From NCBI GenBank assembly GCA_933228895.1, contig OW121853.1:75624645-75688644 (forward strand): 64,000 nucleotides of DNA, given 5' to 3'. Positions 21,411-33,076 of the stretch are shown piece by piece. Every line of letters starts with the position of its first letter. The first letter of the stretch is position 1. The stretch is from Platycnemis pennipes. Its lineage: Eukaryota; Arthropoda; Insecta; Odonata; Platycnemididae. A program made the position numbers and the translations under genes. The notes under the pieces were generated by a model. That model did not search any database, was not told the origin of the DNA, and was given only the letters and a program-made list of their open reading frames with translations.

Positions 21411-22811
21411 TTTGGTTGCATGATTAGTAAAATATTAAGTTTTTAATATCCTTACTTCAGACAGAAAACTCGAGGTGGTTATGGAATCCCAAATTACTTT
21501 TTAAAAAACGTTGGAGAACGATTTGCGCGTGCCTGGTAGCTCCTAATAGTCCGGAATACATCTGGTTACGCAAAATAAATATATACAGGCGTGAATATAT
21601 TACGTGAGAGGTACAAAAAAATAATGATTCCAGCTCTGTGTCAGAACAATGTTGTAAAATTCTCATATTCCTTTGAAGAATGAACCAATTTTCAGCCATA
21701 TTTTACGAAATACAAGAACAGTACTAACGAGAAACTGTTTCTGTGTAAATTTTATTTAGAGCGAGATAAATGCAGATAAAAGGCAGATCAGTAAATCGGT
21801 TATGGTATATAGGTAGATGACACTGTCATAGTTTCGTCATAGTCGAAGTCCCTGATCAAAGGAATACTGTTCCCAGAGTAAGATGGACGCGTGAGAAAGA
21901 TTGAGGCGTGTAAGATAAACTTATAAAAAAAAAACTCTCTCCAAACCTAGTTAGTGGAGTTTGGGAAAGACTATTGATATTTTGTGGCGCGTTTTTGGAA
22001 ATTAAGAGGGAAGTTTTATTCTAACATCCGTTTTTTATATCTTTGAAAATAGTGCGACACATTAATATTAGTTAGTAGCCATTATTATTGCTGAAGTAAT
22101 AAGCTGATTCTCTAAATGTTAATTTAAATTAACAAAAGAAAACAATAAGTTGTCATGGAGGGAAAGTTTGTTTACACAAAACTTGAAATTCTCAATCAAG
22201 AGAGACAGCAAAAAGATTTGTCGCTTATGTAAATTAAATATCTTTTTACCATAATCTGTCTGTGAGTTGAGTTATTCAGTAAAGAAAATTCGATAATTAT
22301 AATAATCTAGGCATTTGTTTGTGTTTAGAAGAATATCTGTTCATGTGTTAGCTAAATATAACGAAATGTATCTCATGTACTATGAGGTTGCGTGTTAAAA
22401 AATCGTTGTATTACTAAAAAATCAAATCGGTAAAAATGCATTTGTTTACAATTGTACTCATAGCTATCACTAATAGGAACGCTTATATAAAGTTTCACGC
22501 AACAATGTAGATAAACAAAAAAGCCACCTTAAGCTAACCGCGTTTTTTTTCCAATCACTTCAGAGAGGAGGCGAAGTAGGTGCCGTTATCCGCCACAAGA
22601 GCGAGCTAGCTGCACGCTTGTTCGGGAGAAACTCAGATTCGTTCTCAACGGACGAGATGGATAGGGAGAGTGAATCAAATTGAAGCCTTTGAAGCATTAT
22701 GTGGGTTAATGCTGGGTGTTACATGAGCGGGAAATTAATGAAAATTGCTTACTTTACCGCTCACTTGCCAAAAAGTAAAAAAAAAATGCGTGGAGCGTTT
22801 CTTGCGCGTTT
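21411..22811. other. non-coding, AT-rich, nothing recognised
   Basis: About 1.4 kb. The 80-codon minus frame at 21457-21699 has no family motif. No repeats evident. Confidence 0.5.
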
Positions 22812-23045
22812 AAAGGTCGGGTTGGAGTAGTGGCCTCTCACCAGCATGGCCCGGGTTTGAATCCCGGCTTTGGAAGATATTTTTCATAGGTAAAACGACC
22901 CCTAGTTGATTGCTTTGTGGAGAACTCATGAGGTCAGTACTCTGTCCGTCGAATAGGACGTTAAGCCGCGATCCCCTCGGCGGTTTTTCGTTAAGAGAAG
23001 GCTAATGGTGACGCCGGATTCCTCTCCACCAGTTCTACTTGCCGT
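22812..23045 (+). mobile_element. tRNA-derived SINE, family S1, copy 1
   Basis: Head GGTCGGGTTGGAGTAGTGGC (box A) and GGGTTTGAATCCCGG (box B), then the S1 body: GACGTTAAGCCGCGATCCCC, then GTTAAGAGAAGGCTAATG and GACGCCGGATTCCTCTCCAC. The same body in reverse orientation appears at 38772, 47938, 48290, 52328, 52655 and 56018. This is the only plus-strand copy in the window. Confidence 0.8.
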
Positions 23046-23115
23046 TCCATTTCATTCTTGTACCTTTCCTCCCAGTCTGAAGTGCCTACACATACGAGAC
23101 AGACTTTAAAACTCA
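23046..23115 (-). mobile_element. very short retroposon, family M, copy 5
   Basis: TACCTTTCCTCCCAGTCTGA, then AGACAGACTTTAAAAC: the M body in reverse orientation with about 10 differences. It follows the SINE body directly. No TSD could be made out. Confidence 0.6.
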
Positions 23116-23504
23116 GAATAGATGTGGGTTTTTATTCTGCATCCAATTTACCGTTTGATCCATCTTCTTCTTCTGAGTCCTCGGCTTTCCACTCTAGAAT
23201 CGTAGAACAATCTTAATTTTTCGTTAAGACATCGTCAGAATGCGATGCTTCGCCTTCAGCGATTGATACTTGTTAACTAATTTGTCTTTGTTTACAAGCG
23301 CAAACCTGACCCCTTTCGGAAGAACAAAAAAAAACCTGCATACAATCAGTCAAAACTTGCGCAACGTCTTGAATTTTCTAGAAGTCACTATTGCTCTTTG
23401 TTGCTTAGGTTGAGGTGGTCTCGTTTACAGAGGTCCGGACTCGAAAATATACTCTACATATATCTTATAGAAATTGTTCTTTCTAACTTATCTACGTCTA
23501 CACG

Positions 23505-23560
23505 AAACCCTGCGAGCCACCGTAGGAGCGTGTGGCATGGAGTGTTAGGTCAACAATCAT
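23505..23560 (-). mobile_element. LINE 3' hairpin tail only
   Basis: CTACGTCTACACGAAACCCT followed by GCGAGCCACC and GTGTGGCATGGAG: the terminal hairpin and microsatellite tail of the CR1/L2-like LINE on the minus strand. No ORF or UTR is left. Confidence 0.6.
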
Positions 23561-26500
23561 TAGGTTGATGGGAAATTGAACCTGGTCCTAAGAATAGGAT
23601 TCGGTATAGTTGAAAATACTATCGTTTATCCTAACGTGTTTGAGTTATTAGCACGAATCGTTCGCGGGAAAAATAAATTCTCATAAGTCTGGCGCCTAAT
23701 CTACGAGTTTCCAAAGCTTCCCATCCAAGCCCTTCTTAAGAACAGTGTGACACTTTCTGTACGATCATATGCGCTCTCGACAAAACGAGCTATTTTCCTT
23801 TGTATTGAATCTTATAGATGTATCAGGGGGTAAAAATGACAGGATCAGGCGTTAGGCTCACTTGCAGAGTTATTTAACCCATCCAGTTCTTCAAGTGTGT
23901 CTGGTTATATCTGGTTCAATCTCTCCCTCCTTCGGGAATGAACGTGATCTCAAAAGAAAGGCGGGAAAAAGCCGATATTAAAAAGATTAGGGAAGCTTTC
24001 AACTTATCCAGAGTGTGACCTGATATAAATCTCTTGGCACCATAGAAATGAGGTGTTAGATGTTAAAAAAATATGGCCATCGGCCGAGATCTTCTTGTTT
24101 GACCCGAAGTGTAACGAATGAATCCGCTCTCTGATTGCCCAAAGAAACTTTCGTGACTTTTGAGGCTGGGAAATTTTTGGGGGTTTGCCGTATTTGTCAG
24201 TGTCAGAACGGTTGGCTTTCGAGATTACCGGCTCAACCGACCTCATTGGGAAGAAGGCGTCACTATCCGGTGGTCAATTCCACGATAAAGCTAACGGGAA
24301 TGTCAGAATATTTTTCTGAATGAACAGTTTCCGATTTCCGATTGGTTAGCTATTGCGCGGAATTCGCTGATTACTGGTTACGATTCTACTTTCCAGTCCC
24401 ATATGGACAAGGAAGAAATAAATATATGGGTTAGCGTGATGGCTAGAGTACTAGCCTCTTATCCTTACCTTACAGAATCACAACATTTTATAACTTTCCA
24501 GATTAACAATCTAACTCCCCTTATTTATGTACAAACATCCGTTGATAAGCTGGTTGCTAAAGACGAAATCCAGGCAAGATCTAGATAATTTAAAAAATGT
24601 TATAACGGATATGGTTTTCAAAAATGTGACATGATATTTACAATTTTTAGGGTATTTTTTGTTTTACAATGTTATAAAGCCTGGTTGTATTTTTTTAATG
24701 ACTTTTATGAATGATACGATCGTTTACTTCGGAATTTCATCTTCCTCCTTCCATCTTCTTTTTTTCACGGTTTCCCATTTCATTTCTCCTTAACGTAAAC
24801 GATAAAAATAAACAATCTTTGATTAACGAAACAACAATTTGTTGAGTACTAATATGAAATTTTCTGAAATTTGTGCCGACATGAGAAATACTACCCCAAG
24901 CATTTGCTTTTAATTGTGACATTGGTGAAGGAGAGATCAGTCGGAAAGCTACGACGAGAGAGATTTGTCTCCGCTTCCGTCTCCCGTTTCCTGTTTGTTT
25001 AGCAACGGAAAAAGGGGAGGAAACGAAAACATTAGTGGAAAAGGGTAGAGTGAGGGAGAAAGAGAGATGGAGAAGGGTGTGTACCGAACTAAGGGCTGGA
25101 GGGGTTGAGAAGGGAGGGTGATTTGTCTTTCATCCCTCACTCTTATAACGAGGGGTTGTAGGGGGCGGGGGAGGGCACTCGGCTTTAAGGGTTTGGGAGG
25201 AGGTGGCATTTGAGGGATGATCTTGTCGGGGTAGGTAAGAGGTTTTCGAGGTCTTTCCTTCGCCTTTCCGAAAATTCTTTTCTCTCTCTTTCCATACGTT
25301 AAGTATCATTTGCTCCTTTAAGGTGTCTGTGGAGTTTTTTGTCTAAGTAAGTAGCACCTCAACTTGCCGTACCGTTCTATGACCTACCGACTCTCCTTTG
25401 ACTCAAGTACACGTCTTCTTTGTGTTGACTTGTGTCCCTGTGGGCACTAAAAATTATCTTGCTGTCGTTCACGTGTTTTATATGAAAAGGACTATGCTTT
25501 ATACTACTTGGTTACGTATTCAAGATAATCCCGATGGTTTTAATGATCTTACCGTGTATAGACGAAAACAAAATATCGTGCGCGGTCGGCAGGAAATTGT
25601 TTTCTCTCAAGCAGAATGTTGTATTTTCACCATGTTTGTAGATACAAGCAACTGCATAGTCGCGCTGTTTACAGAAATGTTTCAATTGTTGCATTGTTTA
25701 TAGAAACGGAACAATGGGCTTTGTAGATATTGCTTTGCAGAACGGGTTGACAATCCTATTCAAATCACGGCAATACCCAAATACCTTATTTATGAAGAAC
25801 ACTGTGTTAAAATTGAAAGTGATTCCAAACTGACTAAAACTTTTCTTTAGTAATTATAAGCCAAATCTTCTTTGGCTATACAGTTAACTACCTGAGAGGG
25901 AATATAGTTGTGGGAAAGCTACACTTGGAAAACAAAAAACTCTCGCTTTGATTTGTGCAATCTTTCTTTCTCCTTGCCCGCGGATTTCACGAAATCAGCA
26001 TCTTAAGAACGTGACTCGTGGGATATTCATTAGAAGAAATAAAACTGCGGGAAGGGATAAGCATCACCTTCGTCCGAAAGGTATCATCAATCAAAAGACT
26101 TGATTTTTTTCCGCCTTTTGCCAAAATATGCCGAGCTTTACACAAGATACAACCTCCGCTATATCACTGATGTTGCGTTGTTTTTTTCTTTCTCAGAAAC
26201 TTTTTTATTTTACTGTCTTACCTTTCAGCCAACCTTCCTTTCCCCATCCTTAATTGCCCGCCTCGCAGTCTTCCTTTGTTTTCTTAAATGCCCGCGCGGC
26301 TCTTTGACTAATTATACCTACCTGAGATGTACCCGTTAACCGTCTCCTTTAAGTCTTCCACCCTTTCCCTATCACTCCTTCTTCCTACTTTTAAGAAAGG
26401 GGGCGGTAAGAAACGCGTTCGGGCATTGATTTTTTGCCTCCTCCTCTCATGTGTGTGTGTGACCGTGACTCGAAACGCTTTCTCATGAAACGTCGTGTGC

Positions 26501-26917
26501 GTTACTTAGGCTGAAAAGAAGAGCCCTTGTGAAGGAAACGATTAATATGAGATTCACGTCTGATTTCATTAGTCATCAAAGAATAAGCCATTAAAGATTC
26601 CCGTAGTCCTCGATGAATGTTAAGTCTTCATTAAAGTGAAATACTACATCCATGATTTATGGCCGTATTATTTTTTGTAATTGATCATCACTATTTATTT
26701 TATTGTTTCATGGTATTCTTTTAGCATTTGCGCTCCAATCGTAATGATTTTACACTTTACAACAAAGGAAATAGGATGGCTAGGATACCTAACAGTAAGG
26801 TTAGAATTTACCGGAGGAGGCATTATCATGCTAGTCTATGGGTGACTATGAAGCCAGAACAGAGGGGCTCGGTAAGGATTAGGCTCCGCCTCCTCCGTAC
26901 AAGCATTACGTCTATCG
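23561..26917. other. non-coding; a purine-rich patch and a T1 fragment
   Basis: 3.3 kb without recognised genes. 25020-25215 is rich in GGGA/GGAG (a minus-strand frame there is proline-rich low complexity). 25503-25541 is the right end of a T1 MITE (TTGGTTACGTATTCAAGATA). GTGTGTGTGTG lies near 26450. Confidence 0.5.
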
Positions 26918-27512
26918 GTCAATCGGTCTAAATAACGAACTTGAACGTGTGCAGCGAAGATCGGCAAGATTTGTAAAGGGACGGTATGATAACCTTACTA
27001 GCGTAACCAGTCTATTAAATGAATTTAATTGGAAATCATTGTCAGATCGCAGGTTGAAATTTAGACTTAATCTCTTAAACAAATTCCAAGACCATATTTT
27101 CAGTGATGATGTTAAAAATATTTTGCGGACCCCAACTTACTATGGTAGACTGGACCATAATCATAAAATTAGAGAAATAGATTGCCGAACTGACAGATTC
27201 AAAATGTCCTTTTTTCCTCGTACTATTAGGGATATGAATAACGGTAAATATATCCAGTACGAGTGTAGCAATGGATAACATTGGTAGCTGCATGTTGGTA
27301 TAAGGACTTAAAGCTAACCCAATCAACAGCATGTTTTTGCATGTATGCCTTGCTTTTTTTATCTTTTTTTAAATAGCGTAGTTTTGAACAGTACCTATAC
27401 AAGGTCTAATCCTTTTTTATGCATGATATGTAGTGCATGTTTGGTGAGAGTTCACCCCCTGCCACACACCTTTATGGTGACTTGCAGGGTATTATGTAGA
27501 TGTAGATGTACG
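26918..27512 (+). mobile_element. CR1/L2-like LINE, best preserved 3' end
   Basis: Open from the 5' truncation (ending LNNELERVQRRSARF) to a stop at 27278: about 115 codons of the C-terminal part of the reverse-transcriptase ORF, with SLSDRRLKFRLNLLNKFQ and MSFFPRTIRDM. The 3' UTR has TGCATGATATGTAGTGCATG, then the hairpin CCCTGCCACACACC / GGTGACTTGCAGGG and GTAGATGTAGATG at 27498-27510. The intact frame and low divergence from the copies at 50060 and 59272 suggest recent activity. The catalytic FADD box lies upstream of the truncation and is absent. Confidence 0.93.
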
Positions 27513-27804
27513 TTTTATACGCCCTCTTATGGCGACTGCATATTGAAACATAAATAACATTGGATCTTTCCCAAATTTCATCATGTACTAAGGCTATTTA
27601 AGGGCTTGTTAAGATGTTAAGATGCCTTTTATAACACTATTTCCGTGCTTACTGGTGTGCCCGACCACGCTTCTCAAATCAACCGTGATTCAGGAAATTC
27701 TAACCACAATTGTGAGATGTGTGATTCATTCACCGAATAGCACAGCATGGCGTCGCAAAAATGAGATAATCAACGGTTGCTCCCCTCGCTGATGGCAACA
27801 ATAG

Positions 27805-28070
27805 GTTGAAAATCATTTTCAAATTGTAGGTTAAAATACCGGTTAAATATCTTGCAGAAATCTAAAACGTATTGCTTAACTGAAGATGTTAAATATATAT
27901 TTTCAAAAACACCAGCGTATTATGCTAGATTTGACCAGATGAATAATATTAGAGAAATAGATTGCCGTACCGATATTTTTAAAATGTCACTTTTTCCGGC
28001 GTACCACAAGAGAACATAATATGCAGCTTAGCAAAAAAGTAGGTGAAATATTGTTAGAGTAGCCTATAGT
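27805..28070 (+). mobile_element. diverged CR1/L2-like LINE, 5' part of a split copy
   Basis: The plus strand reads, with breaks, NCRLKYRLNIL, VKYIFSKTPAYYAR and NNIREIDCRTDIFKMSLFP, followed by a UTR different from that of the 26918 copy. It belongs to a second subfamily also seen at 37076-37785. The copy is split by the TIR element at 28071-28655 and resumes at 28656. Confidence 0.85.
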
Positions 28071-28655
28071 GGGGGGTTATTTTGTAATCTCACTTTAGTG
28101 AGAATACGTCATAAAATGTCACTTTTTCGTAGTTAAATTCCGCCACCCAGGCGGCGTGACCATCTTCGGATCTCAAGCGGTGAACTGCCGGTCATGTGCT
28201 GGTCTTTTAGACGATTAATCCGCTCTGATCCGTATCTTTCGACTCATGATCCGTTTCATTATCTCCGCCTGCCATTAGTTCCCATCTCATCTTCATAAAG
28301 AACGTGAAATGGAGCCACCATCGTTTTCACTTGAAGCTTGAGTTGGAAAAAAAAGCAAGAGCGAGAAAGATACAAACGATTTCAAATCGTATTTTTGGAA
28401 TTTGCACAAGGTGATGAACTACAGCACTTTCAACTGCAATATTTTGGGCACATGAAAGTATGCTTTTTTTTGAAATGCTTATTTTATTATTAGCTTGAAT
28501 TATTTGTGTATATACATATTTTGTATCACTATTTCCCAAACAATGTTGCTGGCAATTCACGAACCGTTCGTGAGCCGATCATTAAGAGAGCGAAACGGAT
28601 CTCCCGCCTTACCGCAAATAGTCATTAAAAAGGTGAGATTACAAAATAACCCCCC
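28071..28655. mobile_element. 585-bp TIR element nested in a LINE tail
   Basis: Starts GGGGGGTTATTTTGTAATCT and ends with the exact inverse AGATTACAAAATAACCCCCC; the TIR is 23 bp perfect (through CAC/GTG). The uninterrupted LINE paralogue at 37574 shows the empty site, and the flanks rejoin there with at most one duplicated T. The interior has an inverted ATCCGTTTC / GAAACGGAT pair but no transposase. Superfamily not assigned because the TSD is too short to tell. Confidence 0.88.
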
Positions 28656-28808
28656 TGGTAGCTCTTAGTTTCATTGTTGCGTGGCAGTTGCTTGCAAATA
28701 AGGCTTGGAAGCTCCTAGTTGCATGTAAATGTGAACGTTTGGTAATCTTCAACCCCTGCCATACACCCTCTGTGGCTCTGAGTGTATGACGTAGATGTAG
28801 TTAGATGT
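28656..28808 (+). mobile_element. LINE 3' UTR and tail, resumed after nested element
   Basis: TGGTAGCTCTTAGTTTCATT, CGTGGCAGTTGC and CTAGTTGCATGTAAATGTGA align with 37574-37760. It ends CCCCTGCCATACACCCTCTG, GACGTAGATGTAG. It shares the 3' hairpin plus TGTAGATG end with the other subfamily although the rest of the UTR differs. Confidence 0.85.
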
Positions 28809-29679
28809 AGATAAGTTCATTCTATTCTTAAAACTGGTTCGAATTCATCTTTTTAACAGCATATTTAGCACGTGTTAGCCAAGTAAATTCGAAAAATGTT
28901 TTAAATGTCCTACATTATGTAGTAAGCTTTATCGTGTTCAAAAAAATAATTCTTAGGTGATTACCACGAGTAGTAAGCACGTTATGTCCATGTCAACCAA
29001 TATGGCCAACCTCGCTTCTCAAATCAACCGAGATGCCGCCTTAACTAAATACTAAACCACCTTTGTTGTGATTCCTTCACTGAATCACACAGCATGTCGC
29101 AATAATGAGATAAACACCGGTTGCTCCCCTCCCCTCGCTCATGGCAACAATAGGAGACTGCGAACCTAGGCTAATCTAGTTGATTTCTTTGACTAATTCG
29201 GCCAAATTTGTAATGGATATTTCCCCTACGAAGGCAGCATTTAAGGCAACTAATTGTCGTAGTCGGATACCGCTCAAATGGATAGGTAAGGCAATACATG
29301 GAAATTCTGCTCTTTCTCATAACGGCTACCTCGGATGCGGACGGTGATGTAAATTAATGACCGAGCAAGGAATTGTGCTTTTTTTATCCTACTTCTCGTC
29401 ACGCATTTGACGCTCGAAATGATGAAGGTAAGAGAATCCAGCGTTGAGAAAGTTGCGACATAGCAATGCCCATTGACTTGGTAATGTACGATTAATTATC
29501 ACTGCCATCCTTGAAGGAGATGTGGTGAGTGTTACCGCCATTCTCCACGATATGACGATGGGTTTTTCATTATTATCTTGCATCATTCAGCTTGGCGATA
29601 TTTACTCAGAGTAACGAATGAGTTGAAGGTGTCTATATGACTGTAATTGATGATATCTTTAATGGCAGAAATCCCTTAG
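28809..29679. other. non-coding, nothing recognised
   Basis: About 0.9 kb of unique-looking sequence. Phrases near 28975-29130 resemble 27640-27790 (AAATCAACCG, ATTCACTGAATCACACAGCATG), so part of it may be a diverged copy of the flank that precedes the split LINE. Confidence 0.4.
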
Positions 29680-29733
29680 CATCGCATGATATCGCATATC
29701 GCTTGACATCGCGTATCGTTTAGTATCGCACCT
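29680..29733. repeat. ATCGC-rich degenerate array, left part
   Basis: ATCGC/ATCG words at 6-12 bp intervals (GCATCGCATGATATCGCATA, TCGCTTGACATCGCG). The array resumes at 30717-30875 after the fold-back element, which interrupts it. Confidence 0.7.
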
Positions 29734-30716
29734 GGTTTACAGCAGTTAACTGCTATGACAGTCGTGAGATGCGCAGCATTTCGCTACTGTTACATTGTGT
29801 CTCCACTTTACTCATACTCTGAACTTTAGGCTACTTAATGTCGCTAGAATGGTGTTGTCATAGCGAAGAAAAGGCGTCTGATGACACTAGTGATAGTCAT
29901 TTAAATATTCATCAAATTCTTCAAGCAATAAATTTCATTGGCAATTATTTTGTGTTCCCATTCTTTAAATAGTAGAATATTCCCTTTTGTTTGCGGGGTA
30001 TCCTTGCTATTATATTCAAATTCCTGGTATCAGACGTGTATTGCTTTCCGTTGGCGATTGTTCCATTTGTATAGGCTACATTTCCGCTGGAAAGTAAACG
30101 GACTTCAACTTTGCAAATAGCTCGAATGTGGGTCGATAGTCTTCGACTACTGTCCAGTATCGACTTGAACTCATCGCAGTTGCTATTTACACGTGCGAGT
30201 AGGGCTTAAAGGTCAGTCTACACGTAGCAGTTGACTGCTATGACAGTTAACTGCTAACAACTATTAAGCTCCACACGCATGTGTAAATAGCAACTGCGAT
30301 GCGAGTTCAGGTCGATACTGGACACATTTTGAACACTATCGATCTTAGTTCGAGCTATTAGCAAGATTGAAGCCCGTCTACTTTCCAGCGTAAATGTATC
30401 CAACACAATCGCAACAATCGCCAACGGAAAGCAATACACGACGGAATTTGGATATAATAATTAAGATATCCCTCCCCAAAAGGGGAGATTCTACTCTTTA
30501 AAGAATGGGAACAAAAGATAATCGTCAATGGAATTTATTGCTTGATGACTTTAATGAAAATTTAGCATAAATCACTGTTGAAATAAAACTCTTTTTATTT
30601 GTTGTGGCAACGCGTAAATAGCGGCTTCAAGCTGCATAGAAGTTGGTGCAGACGCATCACAGCAGTAGCGATATAGAATCTCGCGACTGTCATAGCAGTC
30701 AACTGCTACGTGTAAA
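29734..30716. mobile_element. long fold-back element with 7-bp TSD
   Basis: 983 bp between CGCACCT (29727-29733) and CGCACCT (30717-30723). Ends are inverted: GGTTTACAGCAGTTAACTGC and, on the reverse strand, TTTACACGTAGCAGTTGACT. Inner arms are inverted too (GTGTATTGCTTTCCGTTGGC near 30037 against GCCAACGGAAAGCAATACAC near 30421), giving one large palindrome around 30235. The centre repeats the terminal motif once more. No open frame resembles a transposase. Confidence 0.8.
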
Positions 30717-30875
30717 CGCACCTTTACATCGCATATCGTTTTATATCGCATCATGCCGAAAAATTACGCGTCGAAATATCGCGACGGGTACCATCTCATT
30801 ATCGCATTATATCGAGAAGAATCGAACATCGATGTATCGCGACGGCTGTCATCTCCATATCGTTTTGTGACACCT
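30717..30875. repeat. ATCGC-rich degenerate array, right part
   Basis: Continuation of the array at 29680: TTACATCGCATATCGTTTTA, ATATCGCATCATG, ATATCGCGACGG and similar words to about 30865. The short plus-strand open frames here follow from the repeat and are unlikely to be genes. Confidence 0.65.
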
Positions 30876-32010
30876 TTAATTGATTTCGCATGCCGTAGGG
30901 ATGGCGACATGTCACAATATTTCACAGTCACTGCAGCTAGCGTTCAAGTCTCGTGCACAGTTGGCGAGCGAGTGAATTAATTCGTTTATGGCGGCGAAGT
31001 GCGATTAGTAGGACCGTCGGCCTCCGAATCATTATCGTGGGTAGCGGACCGATGTGGGGTAGGTCACGGAATGTCCCAAAGCCGGCGAATCGATAATTGG
31101 CGCGATGAAAAATCTCAACGAGGAGCCTATAGATCAAGGTCTGATTAGAGCGATAATCGAAGTCGAATTTCTGGGAGCGAGATAACTATCAGAAACAGAC
31201 TTGGTCATGTCGGGCCTTGAATTACGGTATGATTTCATTTTTTTTTAATCGCACTGTCCTTCATTGAAAATAAAGTTATTTCGTCACCAGCATCGCATCG
31301 AATTAGAGGCAAATAAATTAGACATTTTTCCCTACTATTCTTTACACAACTTTCTTCTTTTCATCGAGAAAAATTGAATTGTTTCTAAATACGATTGAAA
31401 TGTTTTTGTCAAATATCTTTCACGACGACTTTTTTATTAAATTTCATTGCTATGCATTTTTTTCATGCACTTGATGTTTCATTAGGGACCATTGACTGAC
31501 TAAGGTACCTAAAAGCCTCAGTTACTAAAACTCCATTGATAGTGATAACTTTAGCGATGAAAGAAACTTTTGTAAAAATGGATAAAGACATCTGAATATT
31601 GTCAAAATATTGTTCACTATTACCATACATAAGTTGCAATTTTGTTTACAGTATAATAGGTCGAATACTGTGGTTGTTTCATCAGGAATAGAGCACATAT
31701 AAAATTCGTAATTAAGTTTGCTGTATATTAGTTCCGTCATTGCGCCAATAATGGATAAACACGCGTTGCTACCCTCCCTGACTACAACAATAGATGACTC
31801 AACTCAGCAGTCATTTGTCGACGCTTATTGTGGTTACGGAAGCGTTTCAAAGTGTGTATTTCAACCTCCCTTGTCTTGGACCCTAATTGGTTAGTTTGGA
31901 CTGGCGTTGAGGTAAATAAACTTGTGTACTGTTGACCAACGTAACTAAACATGACCAAGTCGTGAGGTTGGGGTGTTTTACCGTGTTTTGTTTTGATTTA
32001 TGGCTACTTA
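30876..32010. other. non-coding, nothing recognised
   Basis: About 1.1 kb. 30960-31140 is GC-richer without a supported frame; the rest is AT-rich. Confidence 0.5.
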
Positions 32011-33074
32011 CACTGAAAAAAAGATGTTCTTAATTTGAGAGGCGCCCTCTTGATTTAAGAGTAGATCCAACTTAAATAGGTGCCCAGTATATTTTCTTAA
32101 TTTAAGAGGGGATCCCACTAGAGTGGTAGCCACAAGAAAAATATTTTTAATTTAAGAATATTCTCTTAACATGGAATAGCGTCCTGTATTCTTAAGTTAA
32201 GAATACCTTCTTGGGAGATAAATGTCCCACAAAGGAGCTGTACCCATGTACCTAGCGAAAGAATTTAGTTTTCACAAAAAAAATCACTACTTGCATGAGT
32301 ACACCTATAGTATCAAAATTTAAAAAGAAAATGATTATTACAGATTTACCTGCATTTTTAATGCCCAAGTTATAATTCTTAACCATTTACGCACACGTGT
32401 ATGTTTACCCTATCTGTTGTATAACTTTACCTAATCGACCTGACGAACTACTTTTGACGACGGCTACCTAGCGCTTCTTCGTTATCGACTGATAGATGGG
32501 AGGTCGTATATATACAGCTTGCTGGCTTGAATGAATTCGTTAGTGATAATTAACTTTACAACATATGGACACGGGTATTTGCACCATTAAAACATTTCCC
32601 CAATTACCATTTTGTGGCTAAAAGAAAGCATGACCGTTATGAATATGCATAACTGATATTCTTTCAACACCATGAGAGAAAAATAAAGAGTTTCCTCAGT
32701 AATATGGCATTAGCCATCTTCATCGGACGGGCCACGGGATCCTTGGCGATACAAGTAGGAACCCTAACGTCAATAGTTCTGTACTCAATCATGCTTACTT
32801 TTAGCCACAAAATGGTAATTGGGGAAATGTTTTAATGGTGCAAATACCCGTGTCCATATGTTGTAAAGTTAATTATCACTAACGATAGCGATTACAAAAA
32901 TATTCTAACATTGAGAATATTTTCTTAAAGCTTGTGAGTTTCCGGCCGTGACCGCTAGATGACAGTAGTTCCGACTCACTCAAGTAAGAAAATCCTCTAA
33001 AATTTAGAATATCGTCTTACATGACAGCTGTAAGAATATTTTCCTCTTAATTTAAGAATACTTTTTTTTCAGTG
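32011..33074. mobile_element. 1064-bp TIR element with TA target site
   Basis: Begins CACTGAAAAAAAGATGTTCT and ends with the inverse pattern ACTTTTTTTTCAGTG; TA lies on both sides (32009-32010, 33075-33076). Both subterminal regions are packed with TTCTTAATTTAAGAA-type palindromes. No transposase frame. The TA duplication and simple termini suggest a Tc1/mariner-type non-autonomous element, but other TA-inserting groups are possible. The middle holds a second palindrome (32538-32884). Confidence 0.8.
32538..32884. repeat. 96-bp inverted arms inside the TA-flanked element
   Basis: Arms 32538-32633 and 32789-32884 are inverse complements with a single visible mismatch (CATATGGACACGGGTATTTG against CAAATACCCGTGTCCATATG), with a 155-bp loop. 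The near identity suggests gene conversion or recent origin compared with the worn outer TIRs. Confidence 0.88.
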
Positions 33075-33076
33075 TA

